A stretch of DNA of 32,579 bases from NCBI GenBank assembly GCA_002401855.1, contig NVUH01000026.1:2574-35152 (forward strand), in the 5' to 3' direction. The notes beneath the pieces were generated by a model that saw only the letters and a list, made by a program, of their open reading frames with translations, was not told the origin of the DNA and ran no database searches. Shown here one piece after another: positions 19,289-27,336 of the stretch. Position 1 is the first letter of the stretch. The number at the start of each line of letters is the position of its first letter. A program made the position numbers and the translations under genes. This stretch comes from Hyphomicrobiales bacterium (lineage in GTDB: Bacteria > Pseudomonadota > Alphaproteobacteria > Rhizobiales > OSC116).

Positions 19289-19728
19289 TCTTTATCCAGC
19301 TTGGCCAATTCAATCTCTAACGTTTCACGCGCTTTGTCTTTATGCTCTGGCTTGACATATTGCGACACCAAACCAAATGCCGTCATCAAAACCGTAGCAT
19401 CATCACTAAACCCTAGCCCGATGATAAAATCGGGCACAAAATCTATCGGCAAAATAAAATAAGCCAAGGCTGCCAACAAAACACCACGCACTTTACGGGG
19501 TGTTTTGGTATCAAAAGCACAATAATAAGCCGCCAGCAAATCATCACTAAATGGCACTCTACCCACAAACCGTCTAAATTTCGGCCAAAAGCCGAGCTTC
19601 ACCCGCGCCTGTTTTTTATAATTATATTGGTTAACCGCCAAATATTTACCCGCCATTTTTTCATCCATTTTGGCAAGTTGGCTGCTTTTAACCCTAATTT
19701 TTTTATTTTTGTTAAAATTAATTTTCAT
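19285..19728 (-). CDS. DUF1232 (YkvA-like) membrane protein
   Basis: The C-terminal half carries the DUF1232 signature, a hydrophobic helix followed by PIDFVPDFIIGLGFSDDA (family pattern P-I-D-x-I-P-D...G-x-x-D-D), with leading residues TPRKVRGVLLAALAYFIL. From the ATG at 19728 it has 147 residues, with a basic N-terminus. The frame extends to ATG codons at 19746 and 19818; the start at 19728 has GAG about 7 nt upstream and the residues before it look non-coding. DUF1232 proteins are small membrane-associated proteins without an agreed function. It converges with the MazG-like gene, overlapping 4 nt. Confidence 0.8.
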   Translation of the reverse strand: MKINFNKNKKIRVKSSQLAKMDEKMAGKYLAVNQYNYKKQARVKLGFWPKFRRFVGRVPFSDDLLAAYYCAFDTKTPRKVRGVLLAALAYFILPIDFVPDFIIGLGFSDDATVLMTAFGLVSQYVKPEHKDKARETLEIELAKLDKD

Positions 19729-19941
19729 TTTAATCTCAAATTCCATGTCTTTTATAGATAGATATTGTGGCGCAAATGTCAATATATTGCAACCATAACA
19801 ATCACTTAATTTACCCATCTAGACAAATAAAAACCCGCCATCTAGCTCATATAAAAATCATCTACACCATTGAAATATAACGAGAAAAATAAAAAATCAT
19901 TAACTTTTATATGTTCTTTTTCAATCACATGAACAATAGAG

Positions 19942-22107
19942 ATGGATGAGATGAACACACTATTAAACAAAATGTCAAAGATCGCCTTTAAATTGCCCGC
20001 AACCATTATTTTAGCCGCAACCGTCACCGCATTAAGCGCAGGCTTTTTTGGTTATTACGAAATTGACACCAACATCAAGACCGCAGTTGATAATAAAGTT
20101 AAAATTATTTTAGCGGCACAAAAATCTCGCCTATCTAGCTATTTGTTAGAAATTGAAAATGATTTGCACCAAAAAGCCATCAATGGTGATGTGGTGCAAG
20201 CCATTAACGAATTCAACCAAGCATGGAACGATCTGAATATAGATCAAGAAGCCAAACTTCAACAAGCCTATATCACCAATAACTCAAATAAATTAGGCGA
20301 AAAAGAAAAGCTTGATTTTGCCCCCGGCCCGACGGCCTATAACCAGGTGCATAAAAAACACCATCCCATCATGCGCGAATTCCTATACACCCGCGGCTAT
20401 TACGATATTTTTCTGTTCAACTTAGAAGGCGATTTAATTTACAGTGTATTTAAAGAATTAGATTATGCCACCAATTTAGCCACTGGTAAATATGCAGGTA
20501 CTGGTCTTGGCACAGTTTTTAAAGCCGCACTAAATTTAAATGACGGCCAACAAGTATTTGATGACTTCAAACCCTATTCGCCTAGTCATGGCGCCGCCGC
20601 TGCATTTATAGCCCAACCAATTTTTGATTCTGCAAACAACCGTGTAGGTGTCATTGCCTATCAAATGCCAATAGACAATATGAACAATATCATGAAATCA
20701 AACGGTCAATTAGGCCAAACCGGCGAAACTTTTATCATTGGTTCAGACGGTTTGATGCGCAGCGACTCTGAATTGCACGAAGAGTTTAAAATCCTGACCA
20801 CAAAAATTGAGGTGCCACTTTTGGCAAAATCCAATAAACAACAAATCACCCTAAGCCATCAAGAAATTTATAATGACAAAAATTCGATTATGGCCGTTAC
20901 CGATCTGTCATTTTTAGGTGCGACATGGACATTAATTGCGGTGCAAGAACTGGCCGAAATTTATGCCCCTTTAAACAAAGCGCGTGATTTGTTAATCATC
21001 GTGGTGTTAAGCATATTATCATTGGTCGGTTTTATTGGGTTTTTTGTATCTCGCTCAATCACCAAGCCAATCTCCAAGCTCACAAACACCATGTCACTTG
21101 TTGCCAATGGGGCTCTAGAAACAAAAATTGATGGCGCAGGCCGCCATGATGAAATTGGCGACATGGCAAATGCTGTTTTGGTATTTAAAGACAATGCAGT
21201 AAACAACTTAACACTGAAAGCCAAACAAGAAACCGACCGCGAAGCTATGGAGCAATCCGCCAAAGACGAGCAACAAAAATTTGCCACTGATTTTAAAGAC
21301 AATATCATGGGTTTCATAGACAATGTCAGCAATAGCTGCAAAGAAATTGGTGGCAATGCACGTGATTTAATCACCGATTCAATCCAAAGCATCGAACAAT
21401 CGAACACTGCCAAAACTGCATCAGACAACGCGTCATCAAATGTCCAAAATGTAGCGGCAGCATCCGAAGAATTATCATCTTCAATCGAAGAAATTGCCCG
21501 CCAAGTCAATGAAAGCCGCGGTATAGTGAATGAAGCAATGAGCGGCGCTGAAACCACCAATAAAACAGTGGCCGAATTATCCAATGCAGCCAACGGCATT
21601 GGCGAGGTAATCAGTCTCATTCAATCAATTGCCGAGCAAACCAACTTACTGGCACTCAATGCCACCATCGAAGCCGCGCGAGCTGGCGATGCAGGCAAAG
21701 GCTTTGCCGTGGTCGCAACCGAGGTCAAAGCATTGGCCAGCCAAACCGCCCGCGCCACCGAAGAAATTAGCACCCATATTAATTCAATTCAACAATCAAC
21801 CGGCCTAACCGTCAACTCAATCGCCGAAATTACAACCACCATGAATAAGGTCAATGACATCACCGCCTTAATCGCCACCGCAATCCAAGAACAAGGCAAC
21901 GCCACCCTCCTCATATCTGAAAACATCCAAGAGGCATCATCCGAAACCAATTTGGTGTCCGACAATATGACAATAATGACCAACCGTGCCGACAAAGCCA
22001 ACAAAAGCGCCCAAGATATGAACAATGCCACCGAAATGATGTCCGTACAAACCCAAGAATTGCACACTCAGGTTGATGAGTTTATTAATAAGATTTTGGT
22101 CGGATGA
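19942..22107 (+). CDS. Methyl-accepting chemotaxis protein with periplasmic Cache-like sensor
   Basis: A 721-residue transmembrane chemoreceptor. Order: short cytoplasmic N-terminus, TM1 (about 18-38), a ~305-residue periplasmic sensor with helical start and a Cache/PAS-like core ([20 protein letters not shown] at 153-172; [18 protein letters not shown] at 261-278), TM2 (about 348-370), HAMP (about 370-421), then the signalling domain with the hairpin tip [20 protein letters not shown] (563-582) followed by [16 protein letters not shown]. It has no C-terminal pentapeptide for CheR/CheB docking. Starts at 19942 and 19951 are both possible; GGATGAG favours the latter. No che genes are nearby, so it is an orphan receptor. 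The ligand is unknown. Confidence 0.95.
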   Translation: MDEMNTLLNKMSKIAFKLPATIILAATVTALSAGFFGYYEIDTNIKTAVDNKVKIILAAQKSRLSSYLLEIENDLHQKAINGDVVQAINEFNQAWNDLNIDQEAKLQQAYITNNSNKLGEKEKLDFAPGPTAYNQVHKKHHPIMREFLYTRGYYDIFLFNLEGDLIYSVFKELDYATNLATGKYAGTGLGTVFKAALNLNDGQQVFDDFKPYSPSHGAAAAFIAQPIFDSANNRVGVIAYQMPIDNMNNIMKSNGQLGQTGETFIIGSDGLMRSDSELHEEFKILTTKIEVPLLAKSNKQQITLSHQEIYNDKNSIMAVTDLSFLGATWTLIAVQELAEIYAPLNKARDLLIIVVLSILSLVGFIGFFVSRSITKPISKLTNTMSLVANGALETKIDGAGRHDEIGDMANAVLVFKDNAVNNLTLKAKQETDREAMEQSAKDEQQKFATDFKDNIMGFIDNVSNSCKEIGGNARDLITDSIQSIEQSNTAKTASDNASSNVQNVAAASEELSSSIEEIARQVNESRGIVNEAMSGAETTNKTVAELSNAANGIGEVISLIQSIAEQTNLLALNATIEAARAGDAGKGFAVVATEVKALASQTARATEEISTHINSIQQSTGLTVNSIAEITTTMNKVNDITALIATAIQEQGNATLLISENIQEASSETNLVSDNMTIMTNRADKANKSAQDMNNATEMMSVQTQELHTQVDEFINKILVG

Positions 22108-22112
22108 TAAGC

Positions 22113-22133
22113 AAAACGGGGTTTGGTTTTTTT
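22113..22133 (+). terminator. Weak terminator-like sequence after the chemoreceptor gene
   Basis: A short AAAC-GGG-GTTT stem (22114-22124) is followed by seven T residues (22127-22133), 6 nt after the stop codon. The stem is only 4 bp, so this is a low-confidence call. Confidence 0.3.
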
Positions 22134-22137
22134 GCTG

Positions 22138-22429
22138 GGCACTGCACCCCAAGGGCACTTTGTCGCTTAGCTCGGGCGCGGCTCGTTCGCTCCGCGCATT
22201 ATGTTCGGCACTGCGTGCGTTCGCTCCGCTCTCTAGCTAAGCCACTCGGCCGCTGGTCGGATGTGAATTCGGCACCCAACCTAACCTCATTATACTAAGT
22301 TAGCTCGAGTTTGGTGAAGCTCTGAATATAGGTGCCAAATTATTACTCATTGTGCGTTGCTTGGGAAAAGAGTCCGAAGCCTTTAGGCTGAGGCAAGCGC
22401 GACTGCGCGTCGCCGTTAGGCGTGGCAAG
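22138..22429 (+). repeat. Dispersed intergenic repeat, copy B (inverted relative to copy A at 6607-6862)
   Basis: 292 nt, homologous to the reverse complement of 6607-6862. It is about 36 nt longer than copy A, mainly through an extra GCGGAGCGAAC-containing unit (about 22186-22220 read on the other strand). Short open frames through it repeat the peptide HCVRSLRSLA, which reflects the DNA repeat and not a protein. The plus-strand base composition changes from C-rich to G-rich across this element. No gene is supported anywhere in the 441-nt gap from 22108 to 22548. Confidence 0.75.
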
Positions 22430-22454
22430 AGAGCGGAGCGAACGCACGCAGTGC
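22208..22454. repeat. Perfect 27-bp inverted repeat within and beyond copy B
   Basis: The 27 bases at 22208-22234 (starting GCACTGCGTGCGTTCGCTCC) are the exact reverse complement of 22428-22454, with 193 nt between. Decayed direct copies of the right arm follow at about 22457-22472 (AGAGCAAAGCGAAC) and 22482-22499 (GAGGCGAAGCCGAAC). The arrangement resembles the ends of a small non-autonomous element or a recombination-prone repeat. Copy A lacks the matching outer arm. Confidence 0.8.
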
Positions 22455-22548
22455 TTATAGAGAGCAAAGCGAACGGTAAAAGAGAGGCGAAGCCGAACGA
22501 AAAAATGAGACTTCCAGAGCGTTGGCAGGATGCCTCCCAGCATATGCC

Positions 22549-23418
22549 TTATCCATGCAACTCCACATAGGCTTCGATGAGTTGTTTTGTGATGGTGGAT
22601 GGGGTGTAGTTGTGGGTGTCGATTTGGCGGACGGGCATGATCTCTATGGCGGTGCCGCAGAGGAAGCACTCGTCGAAAGTGGCGAGTTCATCGGGGGTTA
22701 TGGTTCTTACGTTGACTTTTATGCCTGCATCTTCGGCCAATTTTATGATGGTTTGGCGGGTGATGCCGTTTAGGAAGCAATATGGGTCTGGGGTGTGGAG
22801 TTCGCCGTCTTTTACGAAGAAGATGTTGGAGCCTGTGGATTCGGCTATATTGCCTTGGTAATCTAGCATTAGGGCATCATCGAAGCCTTTGGCTTCTGCC
22901 GCGTGTTTGGATAGGGTGCAGATCATATATAGGCCTGCGGCTTTGGCGCGGAAGGGGGCTGTATCGGGCGCGGGGCGTTGGTATAGGGCGGCTGTGAGGC
23001 GGATGCCTTTCATTTTATCTTCTATTGAGAAGTAGCTCGGCCAATCCCATACGGCGATGGCGACGTTGATTTTTGTGTCTTGGGCGCTGATGCCCATTTG
23101 TTCGGAGCCGCGCCAGACTATGGGGCGCATGTAGGCGCTTTTGATGTTTTGTTTGGTTAGGATGTCTTTGCAGGCTTGGTTAATTTCGCCTTTGGTATAA
23201 GGGATTTTCATATCCAAAATATCGGCTGATTTGAACAGGCGGGCTGTGTGCTCTTCTAGTTTGAACACTTTGCCGTTATAGGCGCGGTTGCCTTCGAACA
23301 CGCTGCTTGCATAATGCATGGCGTGGTTGATGACGTGGACTTTGGCATCTGCCCATTTTATGAATTCGCCGTTCATCCAGATATAACCTGGGAGGTTGTC
23401 GTATGATGTGTTTTCCAT
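22549..23418 (-). CDS. ilvE: Branched-chain-amino-acid aminotransferase paralogue 1 (class IV)
   Basis: PLP enzyme interconverting Leu/Ile/Val and their 2-oxo acids with glutamate. The 289-residue protein begins LPGYIWMNGEFIKWADAKVH after a short leader, with R45 in FEGNRAYNG, the PLP lysine K159 in APFRAKAAGLYM, the glutamate of NIAESTGSNIFFVKDG that holds the pyridine nitrogen, and NGITRQTIIKLAED for the phosphate. The late active-site motif reads FLCGTAIEIMPV where the paralogue and most BCATs have GTAAEITPV, so substrate range may differ. It lies 13 nt downstream of its paralogue in the same direction. D-amino-acid or other class IV activity is a less likely alternative. Confidence 0.9.
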   Translation of the reverse strand: MENTSYDNLPGYIWMNGEFIKWADAKVHVINHAMHYASSVFEGNRAYNGKVFKLEEHTARLFKSADILDMKIPYTKGEINQACKDILTKQNIKSAYMRPIVWRGSEQMGISAQDTKINVAIAVWDWPSYFSIEDKMKGIRLTAALYQRPAPDTAPFRAKAAGLYMICTLSKHAAEAKGFDDALMLDYQGNIAESTGSNIFFVKDGELHTPDPYCFLNGITRQTIIKLAEDAGIKVNVRTITPDELATFDECFLCGTAIEIMPVRQIDTHNYTPSTITKQLIEAYVELHG

Positions 23419-23431
23419 TTTTTTCTCCTGA

Positions 23432-24313
23432 TTATGCGGTTTTGCCGACTAGTTTATAATAGGCGTCCATTAGCTGTGCGGTGACGGCGGCTGGTTTGTA
23501 GTTGTGATCTTCAATGACTGATACGGGGGTGATTTCGGCGGCTGTTCCTGTGAGGAAGCATTCAGTGAAATCGCCTAGTTCTTCGGGTTTTATGTATCCT
23601 TCGTGGACTTTTAAGTTTGCGTCTTTGGCCAAAGCGATGACTGTGCGGCGGGTGATGCCGTTTAGGAAGCTATCGGCTTTTGGGGTGTGTAGCTCGCCAT
23701 CTTTGACGAAGAAGATGTTGGCTGAGGTGGCTTCGGCGACATTGCCGCGATAATCTAGCATGAGGGCATCGCTATAGCCTTTGGCTTCTGCTTTGTGTTT
23801 TGACAGGGTGCAGATGACGTATAGGCCGGCGGCTTTGGCCTCGAAGGGGGCGGTTGCTGGGGACGGGCGTTTATATTCGGCGAAGCATAGTTTGATGCCT
23901 TGCATGAGCTCGTCTTTGCTGTAATAGCTTGGCCATTCCCACATGGCGATGAGCAGGTTGATTTTGTTATTATCGCCTGCGATGGACAGGCCGTCGCCGA
24001 CGCCGCGCCATACATAGGGGCGGACGTAGGCATTGGTAAAGCCTTGTTTTTTTAGGGTGTCTATGCAGGCTTGGTTGATTTCGTCTGCTGTGTAGGGGAC
24101 TTTCATGCCGAGGATTTCGGCGGATCTGATGAGGCGTTTGCTGTGTTCATCTAGCTTGAAAATTTTGCCGTTATAGGCGCGGTCGCCTTCGAACACGCTG
24201 GAGCCATAATGCATGGCGTGGTTGAGAATGTGCTCGTAGCTTTCGTTCCATTTGACGAATTCGCCATTGATCCAGATATAGCCTGGTTTGTTTTCGAAGC
24301 CTGATGCTGACAT
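23432..24313 (-). CDS. ilvE: Branched-chain-amino-acid aminotransferase paralogue 2 (class IV)
   Basis: The 293-residue protein is clearly homologous along its full length to its downstream neighbour: same NKPGYIWINGEFVKW start, R45 in FEGDRAYNG, K160 in APFEAKAAGLY as the PLP lysine, NVAEATSANIFFVKDGE and NGITRRTVIALAKD. It keeps the usual BCAT FLTGTAAEITPV motif and is therefore the better candidate for the housekeeping enzyme. It is the first gene of the pair, with a consensus -35 promoter about 90-115 nt upstream that overlaps a palindrome beside a divergent MarR gene. The tandem pair most likely arose by duplication. Confidence 0.92.
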   Translation of the reverse strand: MSASGFENKPGYIWINGEFVKWNESYEHILNHAMHYGSSVFEGDRAYNGKIFKLDEHSKRLIRSAEILGMKVPYTADEINQACIDTLKKQGFTNAYVRPYVWRGVGDGLSIAGDNNKINLLIAMWEWPSYYSKDELMQGIKLCFAEYKRPSPATAPFEAKAAGLYVICTLSKHKAEAKGYSDALMLDYRGNVAEATSANIFFVKDGELHTPKADSFLNGITRRTVIALAKDANLKVHEGYIKPEELGDFTECFLTGTAAEITPVSVIEDHNYKPAAVTAQLMDAYYKLVGKTA

Positions 24314-24401
24314 TTTACTCTCCGTTGCGTGCGTGCTGTTTGGGTAATTTTGTTGCGTTTTTTTGGCGCACGAGACATAAAATTACCTAATTTATGCTAA
24401 A

Positions 24402-24430
24402 TATGTAACCTTTTATCAAAACAATGTCAA
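24402..24430 (-). promoter_or_regulatory. Promoter of the tandem ilvE genes
   Basis: On the minus strand a perfect TTGACA (24425-24430) is followed after 17 nt by TACATA (24402-24407). The -35 overlaps the left half of the GTCAAC-ATT-GTTGAC palindrome, so a protein bound there would block RNA polymerase. Confidence 0.55.
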
Positions 24431-24440
24431 CATTGTTGAC
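24426..24440. promoter_or_regulatory. Palindromic operator candidate for the divergent MarR regulator
   Basis: GTCAACATTGTTGAC is an inverted repeat with perfect 6-bp arms and a 3-nt centre, lying in the 186-nt spacer between ilvE and the MarR gene. MarR dimers typically bind 15-20-bp palindromes in such divergent spacers. A second inverted pair, GGTAATTTT at about 24349 and AAAATTACC at about 24379, lies closer to ilvE. Binding is inferred, not shown. Confidence 0.5.
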
Positions 24441-24499
24441 GTATTATTTTTGGATGAAGTGTGTAAAAAAATCTGCTATTCATTAACTAACTGAAAAAT

Positions 24500-25009
24500 A
24501 TGAGGCAAATTATGGAATTTGATAAGGACGAGCAGGGGCTGTATGAATTTATTGAATTGTTGTTTTTTGCCTATCGGGATTTTACGGCGGGGCCTGATGG
24601 GGAATTGATGGCGTTTGGGTTTGGGCGGGCGCATCATCGGGTTTTACATTTTGTATCGCGGAACCCTGGGTTGATGGTGGCGGAACTGTTGGATATTTTG
24701 CGGGTGAGTAAGCAGAGTTTGAACCGTGTTTTGAAGCAGTTGATTGAAGAGAAATTTGTGTTTCAGGAGCAGGGTGCTGGGGATCGGCGGCGGCGGCATT
24801 TGTTTTTGACGGCTAAGGGGCAGGAGTTGGCTGACCGATTGGGGGCGATACAATTTGAGCAGATATCTGGGAGTTTGAAAGGTTTTTCTCCTGAGGCTTA
24901 TCAGAATATATGTGATGGATTACTGTCGTTGATTGCGGATGATGACCAGAAAGAAGTTTTGGGGCGGTTTGATGAGGCGCGGAAACGGAATAGGGGGAGT
25001 GATGAGTGA
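24500..25009 (+). CDS. MarR-family transcriptional regulator
   Basis: A 169-residue winged-helix regulator. The DNA-binding region is [29 protein letters not shown] (about 58-86), followed by the wing with the basic turn [16 protein letters not shown] (about 92-107). Flanking helices form the dimer interface. MarR proteins usually repress divergent genes and release DNA on binding a small ligand. The divergent ilvE pair and the palindrome over its -35 make them the likely target; autoregulation is also likely. The start could be the ATG at 24500 or the internal one at 24512 (MEFDKDEQG). Its 3' end overlaps an SDR gene remnant by 8 nt. Confidence 0.9.
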   Translation: MRQIMEFDKDEQGLYEFIELLFFAYRDFTAGPDGELMAFGFGRAHHRVLHFVSRNPGLMVAELLDILRVSKQSLNRVLKQLIEEKFVFQEQGAGDRRRRHLFLTAKGQELADRLGAIQFEQISGSLKGFSPEAYQNICDGLLSLIADDDQKEVLGRFDEARKRNRGSDE

Positions 25010-25311
25010 AATTGCGATTGTGACGGGGGCGAGCCGCGGTATTGGGCGGGCGGTGGCGTTGAAATTGGCGGCGAGTGGGTATGATGTTTGTGTGAATTAT
25101 TGTGCGGATGAATGCGGTGCGGCCGGGGATTATTGACACTGATATGCATGCATCTGGTGGGGTGCTTGACCGATTTGAGCGGTTGGGGGTGACTTTGCCG
25201 ATGGGGCGTGGGGGAACGCCTGAAGAGGTGGCGGATGTGATTTGTTATTTGCTGAGTGATGCGGCGAGTTATGTGACGGCGACGATTGTGGATGTTGCTG
25301 GTGGGCGCTAG
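25002..25311 (+). pseudogene. Short-chain dehydrogenase/reductase with a large internal deletion
   Basis: The first 44 codons (25002-25136) give the SDR start: [20 protein letters not shown] with the cofactor motif T-G-x-x-x-G-I-G, then [13 protein letters not shown]. In another frame (about 25106-25311) the SDR C-terminus follows at once: [47 protein letters not shown]. An intact SDR has about 245 residues; roughly 140, including NNAG and the catalytic Ser-Tyr-Lys, are missing and the join is out of frame. Similar GCGGxTGAA sequences expected on both sides suggest deletion between short homologies. It was co-transcribed with marR, as their 8-nt overlap shows. Confidence 0.88.
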
Positions 25312-25354
25312 GTGATGTAAATTTAAGATATAACCCTTTGAACGGCAGGTTTTT

Positions 25355-26104
25355 ATGAAGAAAGTTAAAATTTCAGTTGCTACTGTTGGATATATAAATA
25401 CAAATTTTGACCGCCAAAAAATTTTAAAATGGAAGTCAAAGCTGTTTGAGGTGAACAAAGAAATCTTAAGCTATGAGGTGTTAAACAACTCTGACGGAGT
25501 TTCTTGGGAATATTCTGACTTAAATATGGCTGCTAATCTGCCAACAGATTTTGAAAGTGATTTGTTGATCTGCATAGTCAATGTGCCACTTAAAGATAAC
25601 TTTTATACCCGTAGGTTGAATAAAAATAGGGTAGTTTTTACATTTCATGAAATTCAAACAATATTGGAATATTCCAACATTCCACTTGAGAATATCGTGT
25701 ATCGACTTCTTTATTCGTATGCATTAATTTATAAAGGTTTGAAGGGAATCCCGCCTAATAGTGAGTTTGCTAACTTTACTCATGATGATACGCGAGGGTG
25801 TTTGTATGACATGAATGGAATAAAAACTGATATTATTCATTCTTGTAACAAACCAATTATTTGTCCAATGTGCGTTGAACGGCTTAAAAATAACAAAATT
25901 CCGAATGAAATTATTGACGATGTACAAAGGGAGTTGAAATTAATTCGAAAATCACTTTTTTTTAGATTTACGCATTTCCTAAAAAAATACCCCATATGGT
26001 CGCTTATAATTTCTACTTTTTCCGTTATTATCCTAGGTGTTGTTAGTTCACTTGTTGCCTCCGTGATTTTGGATCTGTGGAGCCAATTTTACATTAATTT
26101 TTGA
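25355..26104 (+). CDS. Unknown protein with Cys/His cluster and C-terminal membrane anchor
   Basis: I do not recognise a named family. The 249-residue product has a soluble N-terminal region with alternating hydrophobic strands (for example LLICIVNVPL at 70-79), a conserved-looking block THDDTRGCLYDMNGIKTDI (142-160) followed by C164 and ICPMC (C170, C173), and a single strong membrane helix near the C-terminus (about 213-240). H143, C149, C170 and C173 could bind zinc. The order predicts a cytoplasmic domain anchored by a C-terminal helix. GCAGG gives a plausible ribosome-binding site. Base composition is clearly more AT-rich than the flanking genes, suggesting transfer. It stands alone and overlaps the convergent csaA-like gene by 16 nt. 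A role in stress or phage defence is conceivable but nothing proves it. Confidence 0.75.
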   Translation: MKKVKISVATVGYINTNFDRQKILKWKSKLFEVNKEILSYEVLNNSDGVSWEYSDLNMAANLPTDFESDLLICIVNVPLKDNFYTRRLNKNRVVFTFHEIQTILEYSNIPLENIVYRLLYSYALIYKGLKGIPPNSEFANFTHDDTRGCLYDMNGIKTDIIHSCNKPIICPMCVERLKNNKIPNEIIDDVQRELKLIRKSLFFRFTHFLKKYPIWSLIISTFSVIILGVVSSLVASVILDLWSQFYINF

Positions 26105-26430
26105 CCTTGTTTGACATTGTTGGAATGGGTGACGAGTTCGACGTTTTTGTTGTTGTCGTAGAAGCCTAGGACTAGGACTTCGGACATTATGGGGCCGATT
26201 TGGCGTGGGGGGAAATTTACTACGGCCATTATGTTTTTGCCGACTAGGTCATCGCAGGTGTAGTTTTCGGTGATTTGGGCGGAGGATTTTTTGATGCCGA
26301 TTTTTGGGCCGAAGTCTATTTGTAGTTTGTAGGCGGGTTTGCGGGCTTCGGGGAAAGGTTCGGCTTTTATAATTTTGCCGCTGCGGATGTCGATGTTTTG
26401 GAAATCGTCGAAGGTGATTGTGTCGGACAT
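26089..26430 (-). CDS. CsaA-like tRNA-binding (EMAPII/OB-fold) protein
   Basis: A 113-residue stand-alone tRNA-binding OB-fold protein. It begins ITFDDFQNIDIRSGKIIKAE, matching the CsaA start (F-x-x-x-D-I-R-V-G-x-I), continues with ARKPAYKLQIDFG and KKSSAQITENY, and ends with the family's VVNFPPRQIGPIMSEVLVLG block. CsaA proteins bind tRNA and show chaperone-like effects on protein export. It is the last gene of a minus-strand run with proC (18-nt gap). Confidence 0.9.
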   Translation of the reverse strand: MSDTITFDDFQNIDIRSGKIIKAEPFPEARKPAYKLQIDFGPKIGIKKSSAQITENYTCDDLVGKNIMAVVNFPPRQIGPIMSEVLVLGFYDNNKNVELVTHSNNVKQGQKLM

Positions 26431-26448
26431 GTTATTTGGCCTTGTGGT

Positions 26449-27264
26449 TTAGCCTAGTTCTTCGCCGCGTTGTTTGGCGGCGGCTATGGTTTTTATCATT
26501 AGTTTTTCTAGCGCGTTGTTGCCCATTAATATATCTAGGCCTGCGGCGGTGGTGCCTTTGGGGGAGGTGACGTTTTGGCGGAGGATGCTGGGGTGGTCAT
26601 CGCTTTGTGCCATTAGGTTGCCTGCGCCTTTGATGGTTTGTAGGGCTAATGTGTGGGCTAGGGATTCTGGCAGGCCAGCTTCTACGCCGGCTTTGGTCAT
26701 GGCTTCGGCCATGTGGAAGACGTAGGCGGGGCCGCTGCCTGATAGGGCGGTGACGGCGTCCATTAGGGATTCGTCATCTATATATTCGGCGAGGCCGACT
26801 GTGCGGGCTAGGGCTAGGGCTAGTTTTTTGTGATGGGGGGTGACGTTTTTGTTGCCGACTAGGACGCTCATGCCATCGCCAATTGCAGCTGGGGTGTTGG
26901 GCATGAGGCGGATTATGTTGGCATCTGTGCCTAGGCTTGCCTCGTATGATTTGATTTTTTTGCCTGCGGCTACTGAGATGAATAGGCTTTTGGGATTGGT
27001 GAAAGCTTTTAGGTTTGGTAGGACGGCATCCATGACTTGGGGTTTGACGGCTAGAATGATGACTTCGGGGTTGAAAATGCCAGGTGCGGCATCGCCATAG
27101 GCGATGTTATTATGTTGTAGATATTGTGCCATGTCGGGGGCTATATGCGGGTCTTGCACATAGACGCCATTGGGGTTGAGGCCTGCTTTGAACCAGCCTT
27201 TGAGCATGGCACTGCCCATTTTTCCTGCGCCGACTAGTAATAATCTATCGATATGTTTGATCAT
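26449..27264 (-). CDS. proC: Pyrroline-5-carboxylate reductase
   Basis: Final step of proline synthesis: NAD(P)H reduction of 1-pyrroline-5-carboxylate. From the ATG at 27264 the protein has 271 residues, the normal length, with the dinucleotide-binding LLLVGAGKMGSAM (8-20), IRLMPNTPAAIGDGMSVL in the middle and the catalytic C-terminal block TALSGSGPAYVFHMAEAM followed by KGTTAAGLD. The frame extends 21 codons further to 27327, but the residues added (MSYKTNPAYKNKIKHIK...) are not family-like and GAGG sits 5 nt before the inner ATG. It follows the YbjN-like gene, a neighbour of proC in many alphaproteobacteria. Confidence 0.95.
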   Translation of the reverse strand: MIKHIDRLLLVGAGKMGSAMLKGWFKAGLNPNGVYVQDPHIAPDMAQYLQHNNIAYGDAAPGIFNPEVIILAVKPQVMDAVLPNLKAFTNPKSLFISVAAGKKIKSYEASLGTDANIIRLMPNTPAAIGDGMSVLVGNKNVTPHHKKLALALARTVGLAEYIDDESLMDAVTALSGSGPAYVFHMAEAMTKAGVEAGLPESLAHTLALQTIKGAGNLMAQSDDHPSILRQNVTSPKGTTAAGLDILMGNNALEKLMIKTIAAAKQRGEELG

Positions 27265-27336
27265 ATTGGCCTCGAATTTTATATGTTTGATTTTATTTTT
27301 ATAGGCGGGGTTGGTTTTATAGCTCATTTTTGGTGC

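Noticed and set aside
22108..22560. Chromosomal replication origin at the skew switch
   Set aside because: Not accepted as a call: no DnaA box cluster, no AT-rich unwinding tract and no dnaA, parAB, gidA, hemE or similar genes; a lone TTATCCATG-like match lies inside ilvE. Kept only as an alternative for the skew finding.
22104..22669. Short frames through repeat copy B, several encoding HCVRSLRSLA-like peptides
   Set aside because: The shared peptide follows from the inverted DNA repeat, appears on both strands and overlaps the end of ilvE; there is no good start signal or family.
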